From Calditrichota bacterium (GTDB lineage: Bacteria > Calditrichota > Calditrichia > Calditrichales > J004): a DNA stretch of 64,000 nt. Positions 9,068 through 18,495 of this stretch are shown here, one piece after another. A model generated the notes under the pieces. The model was not told where the DNA came from. It ran no database searches and saw only the letters and a list, made by a program, of their open reading frames with translations. The translations under genes were made by a program, and so were the position numbers. The stretch lies in NCBI GenBank assembly GCA_013112635.1, contig JABFGF010000001.1, positions 558,001 through 622,000 on the forward strand. The letters run 5' to 3'. Each line of letters starts with the position of its first letter. Positions within the stretch are counted from its first letter, which is position 1.

Positions 9068-10006
9068 TTAAGGTTTAATAATTTTAAAACAATCACCAAC
9101 GGTCAATTTATAACCATTTAAAAAATCACGGGAGGTCATTTTTCTTTTTCCTTCAAGCTGGACTTGAAGGATTTTAATCGCATTGTTTTCACATGCAATG
9201 GAAAAACTTTTATCTGTAACTTCAATAATTTTTCCGGCTGACTCCTTTTTGGGAGAGATAATTACTTCACTTTGTAAAAGTTTAATCTTTTTATCATTTA
9301 CAAAAGAATACGCACCGGGATAAGGGCTTAATCCACGAATTTGATTGTGAACATCTCGGGCCGGTTTTTCCAAATCAATTAAAGCGGTGAGGTTATTTAT
9401 TTTTGGGGCTTTTGTAGCTTTCGTGTTATCCTGGGCAATGGGATTAATAACTCCTGCAGCCAATTTATCCAGGGATTGTACAAGCAAAGCGGCACCTTTT
9501 TCGGCTAAAATATCGTGCAATTCTCCTGCTGTCATATTCTCTGATATTATCGTTTTGTCTTGCAAAAGCATATCGCCGGTATCAACTTTGGAATCTATTA
9601 ACATGGTTGTAACGCCGGATTCCAGGTCACCATTCATAATGGCCCAATTGATTGGTGCTGCTCCACGGTAAGCCGGCAACAGAGAACCGTGAACATTCAC
9701 TGTCCCTAATTTTGGGATTGTAAATATTTCTTTTGGTAGAATTTTAAATGCAACAACTACAAAACAATCTGTAGAGTAGTTTCTAAGTTGCTCGATGAAA
9801 TCACTATCTTTAAAACTTTCCGGTTGCAGAACTGAAATATGGTATTTCTCTGCAAATTGTTTTACAGGTGATGATTTAATCTTTAGACCGCGGCCTTGTT
9901 TTTTATCCGGAATAGTTACAACAGCACAAACCTCATGGCTGGATTTTATTAAAGCTTTAAGGGACTCCACAGCAAAATCGGGAGTCCCCATAAAAACAAT
10001 CTTCAT
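9068..10006 (-). CDS. fmt: Methionyl-tRNA formyltransferase
   Basis: The 312-residue enzyme formylates the amino group of initiator Met-tRNA using 10-formyltetrahydrofolate. The N-terminal Rossmann-like domain begins KIVFMGTPDFAV. The formyl-transfer signature is present as VNVHGSLLPAYRGAAPINWA, with the catalytic Asn-His and Asp in DTGDML. The C-terminal tRNA-binding domain follows from about residue 205. The start overlaps the yajC stop by one base (TAATG), suggesting translational coupling. Peptide deformylase lies downstream on the same strand. Confidence 0.96.
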   Translation of the reverse strand: MKIVFMGTPDFAVESLKALIKSSHEVCAVVTIPDKKQGRGLKIKSSPVKQFAEKYHISVLQPESFKDSDFIEQLRNYSTDCFVVVAFKILPKEIFTIPKLGTVNVHGSLLPAYRGAAPINWAIMNGDLESGVTTMLIDSKVDTGDMLLQDKTIISENMTAGELHDILAEKGAALLVQSLDKLAAGVINPIAQDNTKATKAPKINNLTALIDLEKPARDVHNQIRGLSPYPGAYSFVNDKKIKLLQSEVIISPKKESAGKIIEVTDKSFSIACENNAIKILQVQLEGKRKMTSRDFLNGYKLTVGDCFKIIKP

Positions 10007-10350
10007 TATTTTTTAACGTCTCCTGCCCCGGTTTTTCCACCAACTGGGAGAACAAGTTCAATTGCACCTTTATCAAGGTTTAGCTTTACATTGTCATCAA
10101 CTTTGACGATGGCAGTTTTATTTTCATCAGTAAAGCCAACAACTTTTCCATGAATTCCACCACGGGTAATAACATTGTCACCTTTTTTTAATTCCTCAAC
10201 CATTTTTTGCTTTTCTTTTTGTTTTTTTAATTGTGGGCGCATCATTAAAAAATAAATGATGACCATGATTAAAATAAATGGTAAAAAGGACATTAAACCG
10301 CCGGCGCCCTCACCTGCATCTTGAAAAAACAATAAAAACATTTGTAACAT
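10006..10350 (-). CDS. yajC: Preprotein translocase subunit YajC
   Basis: The 114-residue protein has one N-terminal membrane helix (about residues 19-37, LMSFLPFILIMVIIYFLMM) followed by the characteristic RPQLKKQKE segment and a small soluble domain with VITRGGIHGKVVGF. YajC joins SecDF and YidC at the translocon. A clear AAAGGAG site supports the ATG at 10350. The common order tgt-yajC-secD-secF is broken here: tgt lies upstream, but fmt follows and secDF are absent from the window. Confidence 0.93.
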   Translation of the reverse strand: MLQMFLLFFQDAGEGAGGLMSFLPFILIMVIIYFLMMRPQLKKQKEKQKMVEELKKGDNVITRGGIHGKVVGFTDENKTAIVKVDDNVKLNLDKGAIELVLPVGGKTGAGDVKK

Positions 10351-10409
10351 TTTTTGCTCCTTTAAAGTTTGTAAATTTTAATATTCAAAGCTTAATTATT
10401 ATCTGAAAT

Positions 10410-11528
<1,119 letters not shown>

Positions 11529-11619
11529 CTAAGTCTTTTTAATTTTTGTGAAGCGATAATTTAGGGAAGGTTATAAACTAATTCAATGATAATGGAAGTA
11601 AAATAGCCTTAAGGGCATA

Positions 11620-12879
11620 TTAGCTTTTTCCAAAAATAGCCCGGTATCGACCAAGGTTTAACTGCTCACTATAAAAAATATCATCAAGTACAAGGCCAAC
11701 AGATCCAAGCACACCAGAGACATCTTTTAGTCCGGCATTTTGAATTTTTACAGCAAGAATTGGTGTATGCAGCTCATCCTTCTTAACTCGTTCACGGATA
11801 TACTCCATGAGCCTGGTGTTATATGCAAGATGGTCTCCACCAATCAACAAGATTTCCGGATTAAGCGTATTGATTAGGTTTATGCATAAAATCCCAACAA
11901 TACCTGCGTACTCTTTAATCAACTCCAGTGCCAAAGGATCATCTTCTAATGCTTTATCCATTATGGTTTCAATACTTAGCTCATTTTCTTTCATGCCTGT
12001 TTCAAAGTTTTCCCGGATTCCTTTACAAGCACCCTCGATAAGTACTTTTTCAGACAGAATATCTCCAAATGTTTTATGCCCGTTGTAAAGCCATTTAAAC
12101 TCTGCTTCATTTTGGATATAATAGCCCAATTCATAAAAGCCAACTTCACCGGCACTCGCGCTGACACCACGATATAACTCACCATTAATCACAATACCCG
12201 CACCAATCCCATCACCAACCCACAGGTAAATCATGTTATTGTAGTTGCGCCCATTTCCAAACCGCGATTCTCCAAAAGTAATCGCCTTAACATCATTTTC
12301 AATAAAAGTTTCGATACCAAATTCTTTTTCAAAAATCTTTTTTATTAATACGCCTTCCCACTCTTTTAATGAGTCCGATTCTAAAATACAACCTTTTTTA
12401 TAATCGATTAAGCCGGGAATTGAGACGCCGATACCCATCGGTTTTGCAGATTTTACCCACGTCTCTTTTAAGTAATCACTTATTAATGGAAACAGTAGAA
12501 CTAAGACATCTGTCAGGGATACATTTTCAGGGTATTCAATGGTATTTTGCTTATATATGTGTGCGTTTAAATCGGTAAGTGCTACTCGGGCATGATCGCG
12601 TTTGATTTCAATACCAATTGCAAATCCTGCTTTAGGATTAAATTCTAAAAGGATTGGTTTACGGCCACCAATTTTTGTTGATTTACCCATGCCAATTTCT
12701 TTAACGAAATTGACTTCCATCAGTTTTGTAATTATTTCTGAAACGGTTGCTTTTGAAATTTTGTATTTTTTTGATAATTGAGCCCTGGAAAGCGGTCCAT
12801 ACAATTTTATAAACCGTAAAATATTTAACTCATTATAATCCCTGACGAGTTTTGTTCCGTAACCAACTTTTCGCAACAT
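11620..12879 (-). CDS. ROK-family transcriptional regulator lacking the zinc motif
   Basis: The 419-residue protein has an N-terminal winged helix-turn-helix (about residues 15-65, with LSRAQLSKKYKISKATVSEI) and a C-terminal ROK sugar-kinase-like domain. The domain has the nucleotide-binding GVGDGIGAG-type loop and the catalytic-type aspartate in ENDVKA. This is the NagC/XylR/Mlc layout, usually a repressor released by a sugar or sugar phosphate. The usual zinc site (GEIGH followed by CxCGxxGC) is missing: the sequence reads GEVGFYELGYY with no cysteines. It is divergently arranged with the DUF4954 gene, across a shared 158-bp promoter region. The ligand is unknown. Confidence 0.88.
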   Translation of the reverse strand: MLRKVGYGTKLVRDYNELNILRFIKLYGPLSRAQLSKKYKISKATVSEIITKLMEVNFVKEIGMGKSTKIGGRKPILLEFNPKAGFAIGIEIKRDHARVALTDLNAHIYKQNTIEYPENVSLTDVLVLLFPLISDYLKETWVKSAKPMGIGVSIPGLIDYKKGCILESDSLKEWEGVLIKKIFEKEFGIETFIENDVKAITFGESRFGNGRNYNNMIYLWVGDGIGAGIVINGELYRGVSASAGEVGFYELGYYIQNEAEFKWLYNGHKTFGDILSEKVLIEGACKGIRENFETGMKENELSIETIMDKALEDDPLALELIKEYAGIVGILCINLINTLNPEILLIGGDHLAYNTRLMEYIRERVKKDELHTPILAVKIQNAGLKDVSGVLGSVGLVLDDIFYSEQLNLGRYRAIFGKS

Positions 12880-13037
12880 AAAAAACCTGTAATTATCTTA
12901 ATTTTAGTAGGATAAGTATTCTAATATCTTTTTTATTAATAAAGGAAGTGATATTTTAAATTTGTACGATAATGATGTTAATAGATACAACTCTGAATAT
13001 AGCATAAAATTACAATTAAAAAAAATCAGGCTTAATA

Positions 13038-15131
13038 ATGAACGGTGATTTAAATAAAAAAAATCGGCAAAAGGAATTGTTATTAAAAAAATTTCCATCC
13101 GGAAAGAAATTCAGAAATTTGAAGAATAACGAAATTGAACTACTTGAAAAAAGTAACAACTACTCAGATAATTGGGAGTTTGTATTTATTTCTGAAACTA
13201 CTGATTTAACTTTGATAAAAAACTGTGAGTTTTACGGTCCTGTTTATATCGATTCCATAAAGAAAAAACAAGTAAAACATGAAAACACTATTTTACAAAC
13301 CGGCATTTATAATTCTTGTTTAAACAATTCAATAATTGGAAAAAATTGTGCCATAAAAAATGTCCATAATCTATACAATTATTTTATCGAGGATGATTCC
13401 CTGCTTTTTAATATTTCTGAAATAAACTGTTCAAACACAGCTTCTTTTGGGAATGGTTGTCAGACAGAATCTGGTGAGCAAGACTCTCTTGAGATAGGAA
13501 ATGAGAACGGTGGGAGGCAAGTTTTACCATTTGAAAGCATTTTGCCAGCAGATGCTTTTTTGTGGTCTCGTTTTAGGGAAGATGCTTTACTTTTAAAAAA
13601 GCTAAACCTGATTACAGATAATACTTTTGATAATAACGATACTCTTGGACGTATTGGTCAAAATAGTATTTTAAAGAATATTGGACGAATTGAAGATTCT
13701 AAAATTGGTAGTTATGTTGAAATAATTGGAGCCACACTTCTTAAGAATATTACTGTTCTTTCAAATAAAGAAGAACCTACAAAAATTGGTGATGCTGCAG
13801 AACTAATCAATGGAATTGTTGGTTATTCAAATAAAATTGTTCATGGGCCAAAATGTATAAATTTTGTAACCGGCCGAAATGTAAAAATCGAATTGGGTGC
13901 AAGGGTAAAGCATACTTTCGTAGGATCAAATTCTACAATTGCCTGTTGTGAGGTTTTGAGCAATCTCATCTTTCCTTTCCATGAACAACATCACAACAAC
14001 TCCTTTTTAATCGCCTCTACCCTTCTGGGACAATCAAATATCGCTGCCGGTGCAACAATTGGTTCTAATCATAACTCCCGGGCTGCAGATGGTGAAATAT
14101 TGGCCGGACGTGGTTTTTGGCCCGGACTAAATTCAAGCTATAAACATAACTCTCGGTTTGCTTGTTTTTCTTTAATTGCAAAAGGATCTTATGAAACGGA
14201 GCTCAATGTAAAACTGCCCTTTTCGTTAATGAGTATAGATTCGTCATCCGGACAGCTACAAATTTTTCCGGCTTTCTGGTTTCGCTATAATATGTATGCT
14301 TTGGCAAGAAATTCCTGGAAATTTAATAAACGTGATAAGCGTGTGAAAAAGGAACAAAATATTGAGATGGATTACCTGGCTCCGGACTCGGTTGCTGAAA
14401 TATTGATTGGAATCGAAATTCTTGAACAAGCTGTAAAGACTGAAACAGGAGAAGTTCCTTTTGTTGATGAAAGCAACTTTGATAAACAGGAATTGCGAAA
14501 TATTTATTTAAATGATATTGCCCCCAAACAAAAAGTACTCGTTATTAAACCGCTTCAAGCCATTTGGCTGTATAAATTGATGCTCTCGTATTTTGCAGCA
14601 AAAGAGATTTTGAAATACATCCTAAAAGATGGTGTAAAAGACATTGATTCGCTTTTTAAGGAAAGCTGCTTATCTCAAAATTGGATGAATTTTGGCGGTC
14701 AGCTTATTGAAGAAAATGATTATTTAAAAATAATCGCCGATATAAAAGAGGGTGATTTAAACTCTTGGCCATCTGTTCATAAACGCTATAACGATCTTTG
14801 GGAAAAATATAAATATCAAAAAAGGGATTTTGCAATTCAATGCTGGTTACAAAAAGAAAAGAAATCAGCAAAGAATATTTCTACTATTGATATTATTGAA
14901 CTGCTAACCAATGCAACAAACACAGATGCACAAATCTTGCAATGGACAAAAGATGCCCGAATAAAAGATTATTCAAATCCGTTTCGCCAATCTGTGTACC
15001 GCAATAGAAAAGAAATGGAAGCAGTTTTGGGGAAATTTGAAGAAGACGCATTTATAAAAGAAATGGCAAGCCAGCATAAACAATTTAAAACAGAAATAAA
15101 TAAAGCGGTCTTAAAACTGCAAAATAACTAA
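13038..15131 (+). CDS. DUF4954 family protein with left-handed beta-helix
   Basis: This 697-residue protein of unknown function matches my memory of DUF4954 proteins from Bacteroidota and relatives. The conserved core includes FPFHEQHHNNSF, ATIGSNHNSRAADGE and GRGFWPGLNSSYKHNSRF. The region around residues 180-400 has hexapeptide-like repeats typical of left-handed beta-helix acyl- or nucleotidyl-transferase folds; the C-terminal third is mostly helical. No signal peptide or membrane helix is visible, so it is probably cytoplasmic. The LOG-family gene follows after 9 bp, so the two are very likely one transcript. Confidence 0.82.
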   Translation: MNGDLNKKNRQKELLLKKFPSGKKFRNLKNNEIELLEKSNNYSDNWEFVFISETTDLTLIKNCEFYGPVYIDSIKKKQVKHENTILQTGIYNSCLNNSIIGKNCAIKNVHNLYNYFIEDDSLLFNISEINCSNTASFGNGCQTESGEQDSLEIGNENGGRQVLPFESILPADAFLWSRFREDALLLKKLNLITDNTFDNNDTLGRIGQNSILKNIGRIEDSKIGSYVEIIGATLLKNITVLSNKEEPTKIGDAAELINGIVGYSNKIVHGPKCINFVTGRNVKIELGARVKHTFVGSNSTIACCEVLSNLIFPFHEQHHNNSFLIASTLLGQSNIAAGATIGSNHNSRAADGEILAGRGFWPGLNSSYKHNSRFACFSLIAKGSYETELNVKLPFSLMSIDSSSGQLQIFPAFWFRYNMYALARNSWKFNKRDKRVKKEQNIEMDYLAPDSVAEILIGIEILEQAVKTETGEVPFVDESNFDKQELRNIYLNDIAPKQKVLVIKPLQAIWLYKLMLSYFAAKEILKYILKDGVKDIDSLFKESCLSQNWMNFGGQLIEENDYLKIIADIKEGDLNSWPSVHKRYNDLWEKYKYQKRDFAIQCWLQKEKKSAKNISTIDIIELLTNATNTDAQILQWTKDARIKDYSNPFRQSVYRNRKEMEAVLGKFEEDAFIKEMASQHKQFKTEINKAVLKLQNN

Positions 15132-15140
15132 AGGAACTAA

Positions 15141-15950
15141 ATGACAACTCCACATAAACCAGATAAAGCCTATAAAAACAATGAATTTTTAAACAGCAAA
15201 AATGCTCGTCCATTACGTATTCAGGCTGAATACTTTGAACCTTTTTACCGCTTTAGAAAGCATAATATAAAAGCAACTATTGTATTTTTTGGTTCAGCAA
15301 GGATACTATCTAAAGAAGAAGCTGTTGAAAAAGTAGACGCTGCAGAGAAGCTCCACTTCAAACATGTAAATGACAAAAATAAGGCTGCTTTAATTCAGGC
15401 TCAAAATGATTTGAAAATGTCTCAATATTATGAGGATGCTGTTGAACTTTCAAAAAGAATAACTGAATGGACTTTGGATGAAGCAACAAAAAAGCAAAAG
15501 TATTTTGTATGTTCGGGTGGAGGTCCGGGAATTATGGAAGCAGCAAATAAAGGCGCTGTCCTGGCCAATGGGCGTTCAGTCGGTTTAAATGTTTCTCTTC
15601 CGATGGAGCAATACCCGAATCCCTTTATTACAAAAGAGCTAAGTTTTGAGTTTCATTATTTTTTTATGCGTAAATATTGGTTTGTTTATTTTGCCAAGGC
15701 GATTGTTATTTTTCCAGGAGGATTTGGAACACTTGATGAATTAATGGAAGCTTTGACACTTATCCAGACAAAGAAAGTTAATAAAAAAATGCCAATAATT
15801 ATTTTTGGAAAAGATTACTGGACGGATGTTCTGAATCTTGATGCTTTGGTAAAATGGGGAACTATTTCTGAGGAGGATTTGCAGCTATTTAACTTTGTGG
15901 ATACTGTAGAAGAAGCAATGAATATTTTAGAGGATCGCCTTCCTCGTTAA
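15141..15950 (+). CDS. LOG-family (TIGR00730-like) nucleotide phosphoribohydrolase-like protein
   Basis: The 269-residue protein has the Rossmann-like fold of LOG proteins, which cleave ribose 5-phosphate from nucleotide monophosphates and are often misnamed lysine decarboxylases. The nucleotide-binding CSGGGPGIMEAANKGA and the PGGFGTLDELME catalytic loop are both present. There is an insertion of about 50 charged, helical residues after the first beta strand (about residues 55-105), longer than in minimal members. A good AAAGGAAC site precedes the ATG. It follows the DUF4954 gene closely. Its stop codon shares the palindromic TTAA with the stop of the convergent gene. Confidence 0.88.
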   Translation: MTTPHKPDKAYKNNEFLNSKNARPLRIQAEYFEPFYRFRKHNIKATIVFFGSARILSKEEAVEKVDAAEKLHFKHVNDKNKAALIQAQNDLKMSQYYEDAVELSKRITEWTLDEATKKQKYFVCSGGGPGIMEAANKGAVLANGRSVGLNVSLPMEQYPNPFITKELSFEFHYFFMRKYWFVYFAKAIVIFPGGFGTLDELMEALTLIQTKKVNKKMPIIIFGKDYWTDVLNLDALVKWGTISEEDLQLFNFVDTVEEAMNILEDRLPR

Positions 15951-17086
15951 GCCACTAACTCATTTGATTGTTCATAATATTCAAAAAAATCGAGGCTTTC
16001 CAGAAAAGAGTTAATTTTTGCATCTGTCGACCGGGGTGTCCAAAACATCATTCCAATTACATCCCTGTCCACGGCGGCAACTAAATCCCGCACAATAATT
16101 GCCAATAGAAGCGTGTGTTTATCACTCCAGGCCTTTTTAATATTAAAGTCAATTTCCAGCTCAGGCAATACCTTAATTTTAATTTCATTAATTATCGAGA
16201 AATACTTTTCAAAATTATGATAAGACCTGTTGATAGCACGTTGGGTAATTCTTGCACCTGCAAAATGGATAAAGTCAGATAGTTTTTCATGCAGATATTT
16301 CTGAATTATTTGAAGATTTGTATCCTCAGATTTTTCTTCATTAACATTTTCTTCTTTTGGTTCGATGGCTTTATCTGTATGCACTTCGGGAGAAACTAAA
16401 GTTGGCTCAATTCGATAGGACCCTTTCTCCCATTCGAGAATGATATCCATCGCCTCGTCTTCCTCCATCTCACCAAATTCCAGCTTAATCAATTGCCCTT
16501 TTTTGTAGTGAAATTTTGCTTTCGATTCATTATTGCTAACAACAATTGTTCCGGTTAAAGAATTATCTTCAGCATATTTTAACAACTGGACAACATGAAT
16601 TTCTTCCAGTTCTCCATGAGGCATAAATTTTTGTTCGTAATATTCTTCAGACTCTTTGCGGGCAATATTAGATTCTTTGAGACGCTGGGTTAACAGGTGA
16701 GTTAAAGTTAAAGTGATGTTTGGGTTATTCATTATCAGGCCGTCAAAAACTGCGCGGTTTAATTCCCAAACTTCAATTTCGGTTACAGATACTACACTGG
16801 CTGATCGTGGTTCGCCGGAAATCAGGGCCATTTCACCAAAATGGTCACCGGCTTCTAAATACGATAATACAATTTCCTGGCTAAGATCTTCGTGATTTGC
16901 AAAAACCTTAACACGGCCGCTTTTTATTAAATAAAGGCAATCACCTGGATCACCTTCTTTTATGACAAGGGTATTTTCAGGAAAAGTATGTGGTTCTAGT
17001 TTTTCCGCAATTAAATCTAATTCTTCCTCTTCCACAAAGGTAAAAAGAGGAATACTCTTAAGTTGCTCAACTGAGTTTTTATACAT
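15947..17086 (-). CDS. Cyclic-nucleotide-binding/DUF4388 protein with uncharacterised C-terminal domain
   Basis: The 379-residue protein has a cyclic-nucleotide-binding fold (about 10-130) whose phosphate cassette FGEMALISGEPRSA keeps the key arginine. A DUF4388 (PATAN) domain follows (about 157-228, LLKYAEDNSLTGTI), then an acidic linker and a helical C-terminal domain (about 256-379) that I do not recognise. No DNA-binding helix or enzyme motif is visible, so it is probably a cNMP-responsive adaptor. Its ATG overlaps the stop of the upstream paralogue (TAATG), implying coupled translation. The two share the first two domains, so they look like a tandem duplication with different C-terminal modules. 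Confidence 0.86.
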   Translation of the reverse strand: MYKNSVEQLKSIPLFTFVEEEELDLIAEKLEPHTFPENTLVIKEGDPGDCLYLIKSGRVKVFANHEDLSQEIVLSYLEAGDHFGEMALISGEPRSASVVSVTEIEVWELNRAVFDGLIMNNPNITLTLTHLLTQRLKESNIARKESEEYYEQKFMPHGELEEIHVVQLLKYAEDNSLTGTIVVSNNESKAKFHYKKGQLIKLEFGEMEEDEAMDIILEWEKGSYRIEPTLVSPEVHTDKAIEPKEENVNEEKSEDTNLQIIQKYLHEKLSDFIHFAGARITQRAINRSYHNFEKYFSIINEIKIKVLPELEIDFNIKKAWSDKHTLLLAIIVRDLVAAVDRDVIGMMFWTPRSTDAKINSFLESLDFFEYYEQSNELVA

Positions 17087-18174
17087 TAAAGAAGTGTGTT
17101 TTCAACAAGTTTTACAATTTCACTAACTTCATGCGTTTTTGTAAGTTCTGCATTACCAAGTTGTTTTATTTGCCCTTCAAACTCTGCTTTAATGGAATCA
17201 TCCGTTATAAAAATAAATGGCAGATCTTTTTCTTCCCGCACTTTGTTTATAAAATCAACACCATTTCCATCAGATAATTTTACATCGGATATAATCAAAT
17301 CCGGATTTAACGAGCCGGCTTTTTCCATAGAATTTGCAACATTTGAAGCTGTATCAACGATATACCCTAATCCTTTGAAGGCACGCTCAATAACTTTGCG
17401 TACGACCAATGAATTATTCACAATTAGAATGCTTTTAGTCTCAACTTCGTCAGATTCTTCAGCCTCAATGCCAAGATTTAGCGGACTTACTGTAATATCA
17501 AATTTACCTTCATTCCAGCCAAGCATCGTGTCCAGAGCTTCATCTTCGGTTACATCACCAAGTTTAACCGATATTAAGTTTCCACGCTGAAACTCAAAAT
17601 GCCCTTTATTCGCTCCATTTACGAGATTCATTGTACCAGTAAGAGAATTACTCTCACAAAAGCTGATTAAATCAACAAGAGCGATGTCTTTAATATCTCC
17701 TGTTGGACCTTTACCGCCTTTTGTATCAATATCTTCCGGCTTAGGCAATTTTGCAGCTTTTTTATTGGTATCGCTCAAACGTTGGCTAACTATTTTTGTC
17801 ATGCTTAGCGCAATCGATGGGAAGCGTTCCAGAATAACATCAAAATCATTTTTATAAAGAACAAAAGTTTCGCATCCATCGTTTGAAAGGACTGTAGCTG
17901 ATCGCGGCTCGTCTGTTAAAAGGGACATTTCACCAAAATAATCTCCAGACTTAAGTGTTGCCACAACAACTTCTTTACCGGGTTCGCCTACTTGCACATC
18001 AGTTTCACCACTGATGATGATGTACATCTCTTCACCTTTGTCACCGGTTTTACAAATGGCTTCACCAGCTGCAAATGTTTTAAACTTCAACCGCTCGACG
18101 ATAAAGTCAATGCTCTCTTTTCCAAGCATTCTAAAAATAGGTACTTTCTTTATTATTTTTCCTATTTGGATCAT
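17086..18174 (-). CDS. Cyclic-nucleotide-binding/DUF4388/receiver-like protein
   Basis: The 362-residue protein has a cyclic-nucleotide-binding domain (about 10-130, cassette FGEMSLLTDEPRSA), a DUF4388/PATAN domain (about 160-235, LISFCESNSLTGTM) and a C-terminal receiver (about 247-362). The receiver keeps Asp297 (IISDVKL), Thr324 and Lys346, but the acidic Mg2+-binding pair is replaced by Asn253-Asn254 (ILIVNNS). Phosphorylation would be weakened or lost. Both flanking signalling genes lie on the same strand. It may integrate a cyclic nucleotide signal with the kinase encoded just upstream. Confidence 0.88.
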   Translation of the reverse strand: MIQIGKIIKKVPIFRMLGKESIDFIVERLKFKTFAAGEAICKTGDKGEEMYIIISGETDVQVGEPGKEVVVATLKSGDYFGEMSLLTDEPRSATVLSNDGCETFVLYKNDFDVILERFPSIALSMTKIVSQRLSDTNKKAAKLPKPEDIDTKGGKGPTGDIKDIALVDLISFCESNSLTGTMNLVNGANKGHFEFQRGNLISVKLGDVTEDEALDTMLGWNEGKFDITVSPLNLGIEAEESDEVETKSILIVNNSLVVRKVIERAFKGLGYIVDTASNVANSMEKAGSLNPDLIISDVKLSDGNGVDFINKVREEKDLPFIFITDDSIKAEFEGQIKQLGNAELTKTHEVSEIVKLVENTLL

Positions 18175-18202
18175 TTGATCTATTCTCCCAGTCCTTAAGG
18201 TG

Positions 18203-18397
18203 CTAAATATTTATTAAATAAAAGAAAAAGTATAATACTATAACAAAGGCTGCCAGGTAATACCAGATTGATTTCACTTTATTTTTTGGCAATCGTTCAA
18301 ATTTTATGCGTTGATCTTCTTCCGGCTTTAAATACGAAAAATCTCCAAGCCTTTTTTGTAGATCGAACGTTCTGTGCTTTTTTGTAGGTTTAAACAC
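18203..18397 (-). CDS. Small single-helix membrane protein, function unknown
   Basis: The 64-residue frame starts with GTG and ends in a hydrophobic stretch, SIWYYLAAFVIVLYFFFYLI, preceded by a basic, charged N-terminal half. That would give a C-tail-anchored inner-membrane protein. It sits 28 bp before the cNMP/DUF4388/receiver gene and 98 bp after the kinase gene, on the same strand. I see no Shine-Dalgarno site and no family resemblance. The clear split between a soluble half and a helix, and its place within an operon, favour a real gene, but it remains uncertain. Confidence 0.5.
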   Translation of the reverse strand: MFKPTKKHRTFDLQKRLGDFSYLKPEEDQRIKFERLPKNKVKSIWYYLAAFVIVLYFFFYLINI

Positions 18398-18495
18398 AAT
18401 TAAATTATATTTTTCTGGTTAGTATTTTGGAATGTTAATTTAATCGCACAAAACGAATATACTTAATCGCTTAAATTGTGTCAATTCGATAAAAC

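Noticed and set aside
12904-13098. A 64-residue minus-strand frame between the ROK and DUF4954 genes
   Set aside because: It overlaps the start of the DUF4954 gene, is low-complexity and AT-rich, and has no ribosome binding site or recognisable pattern.
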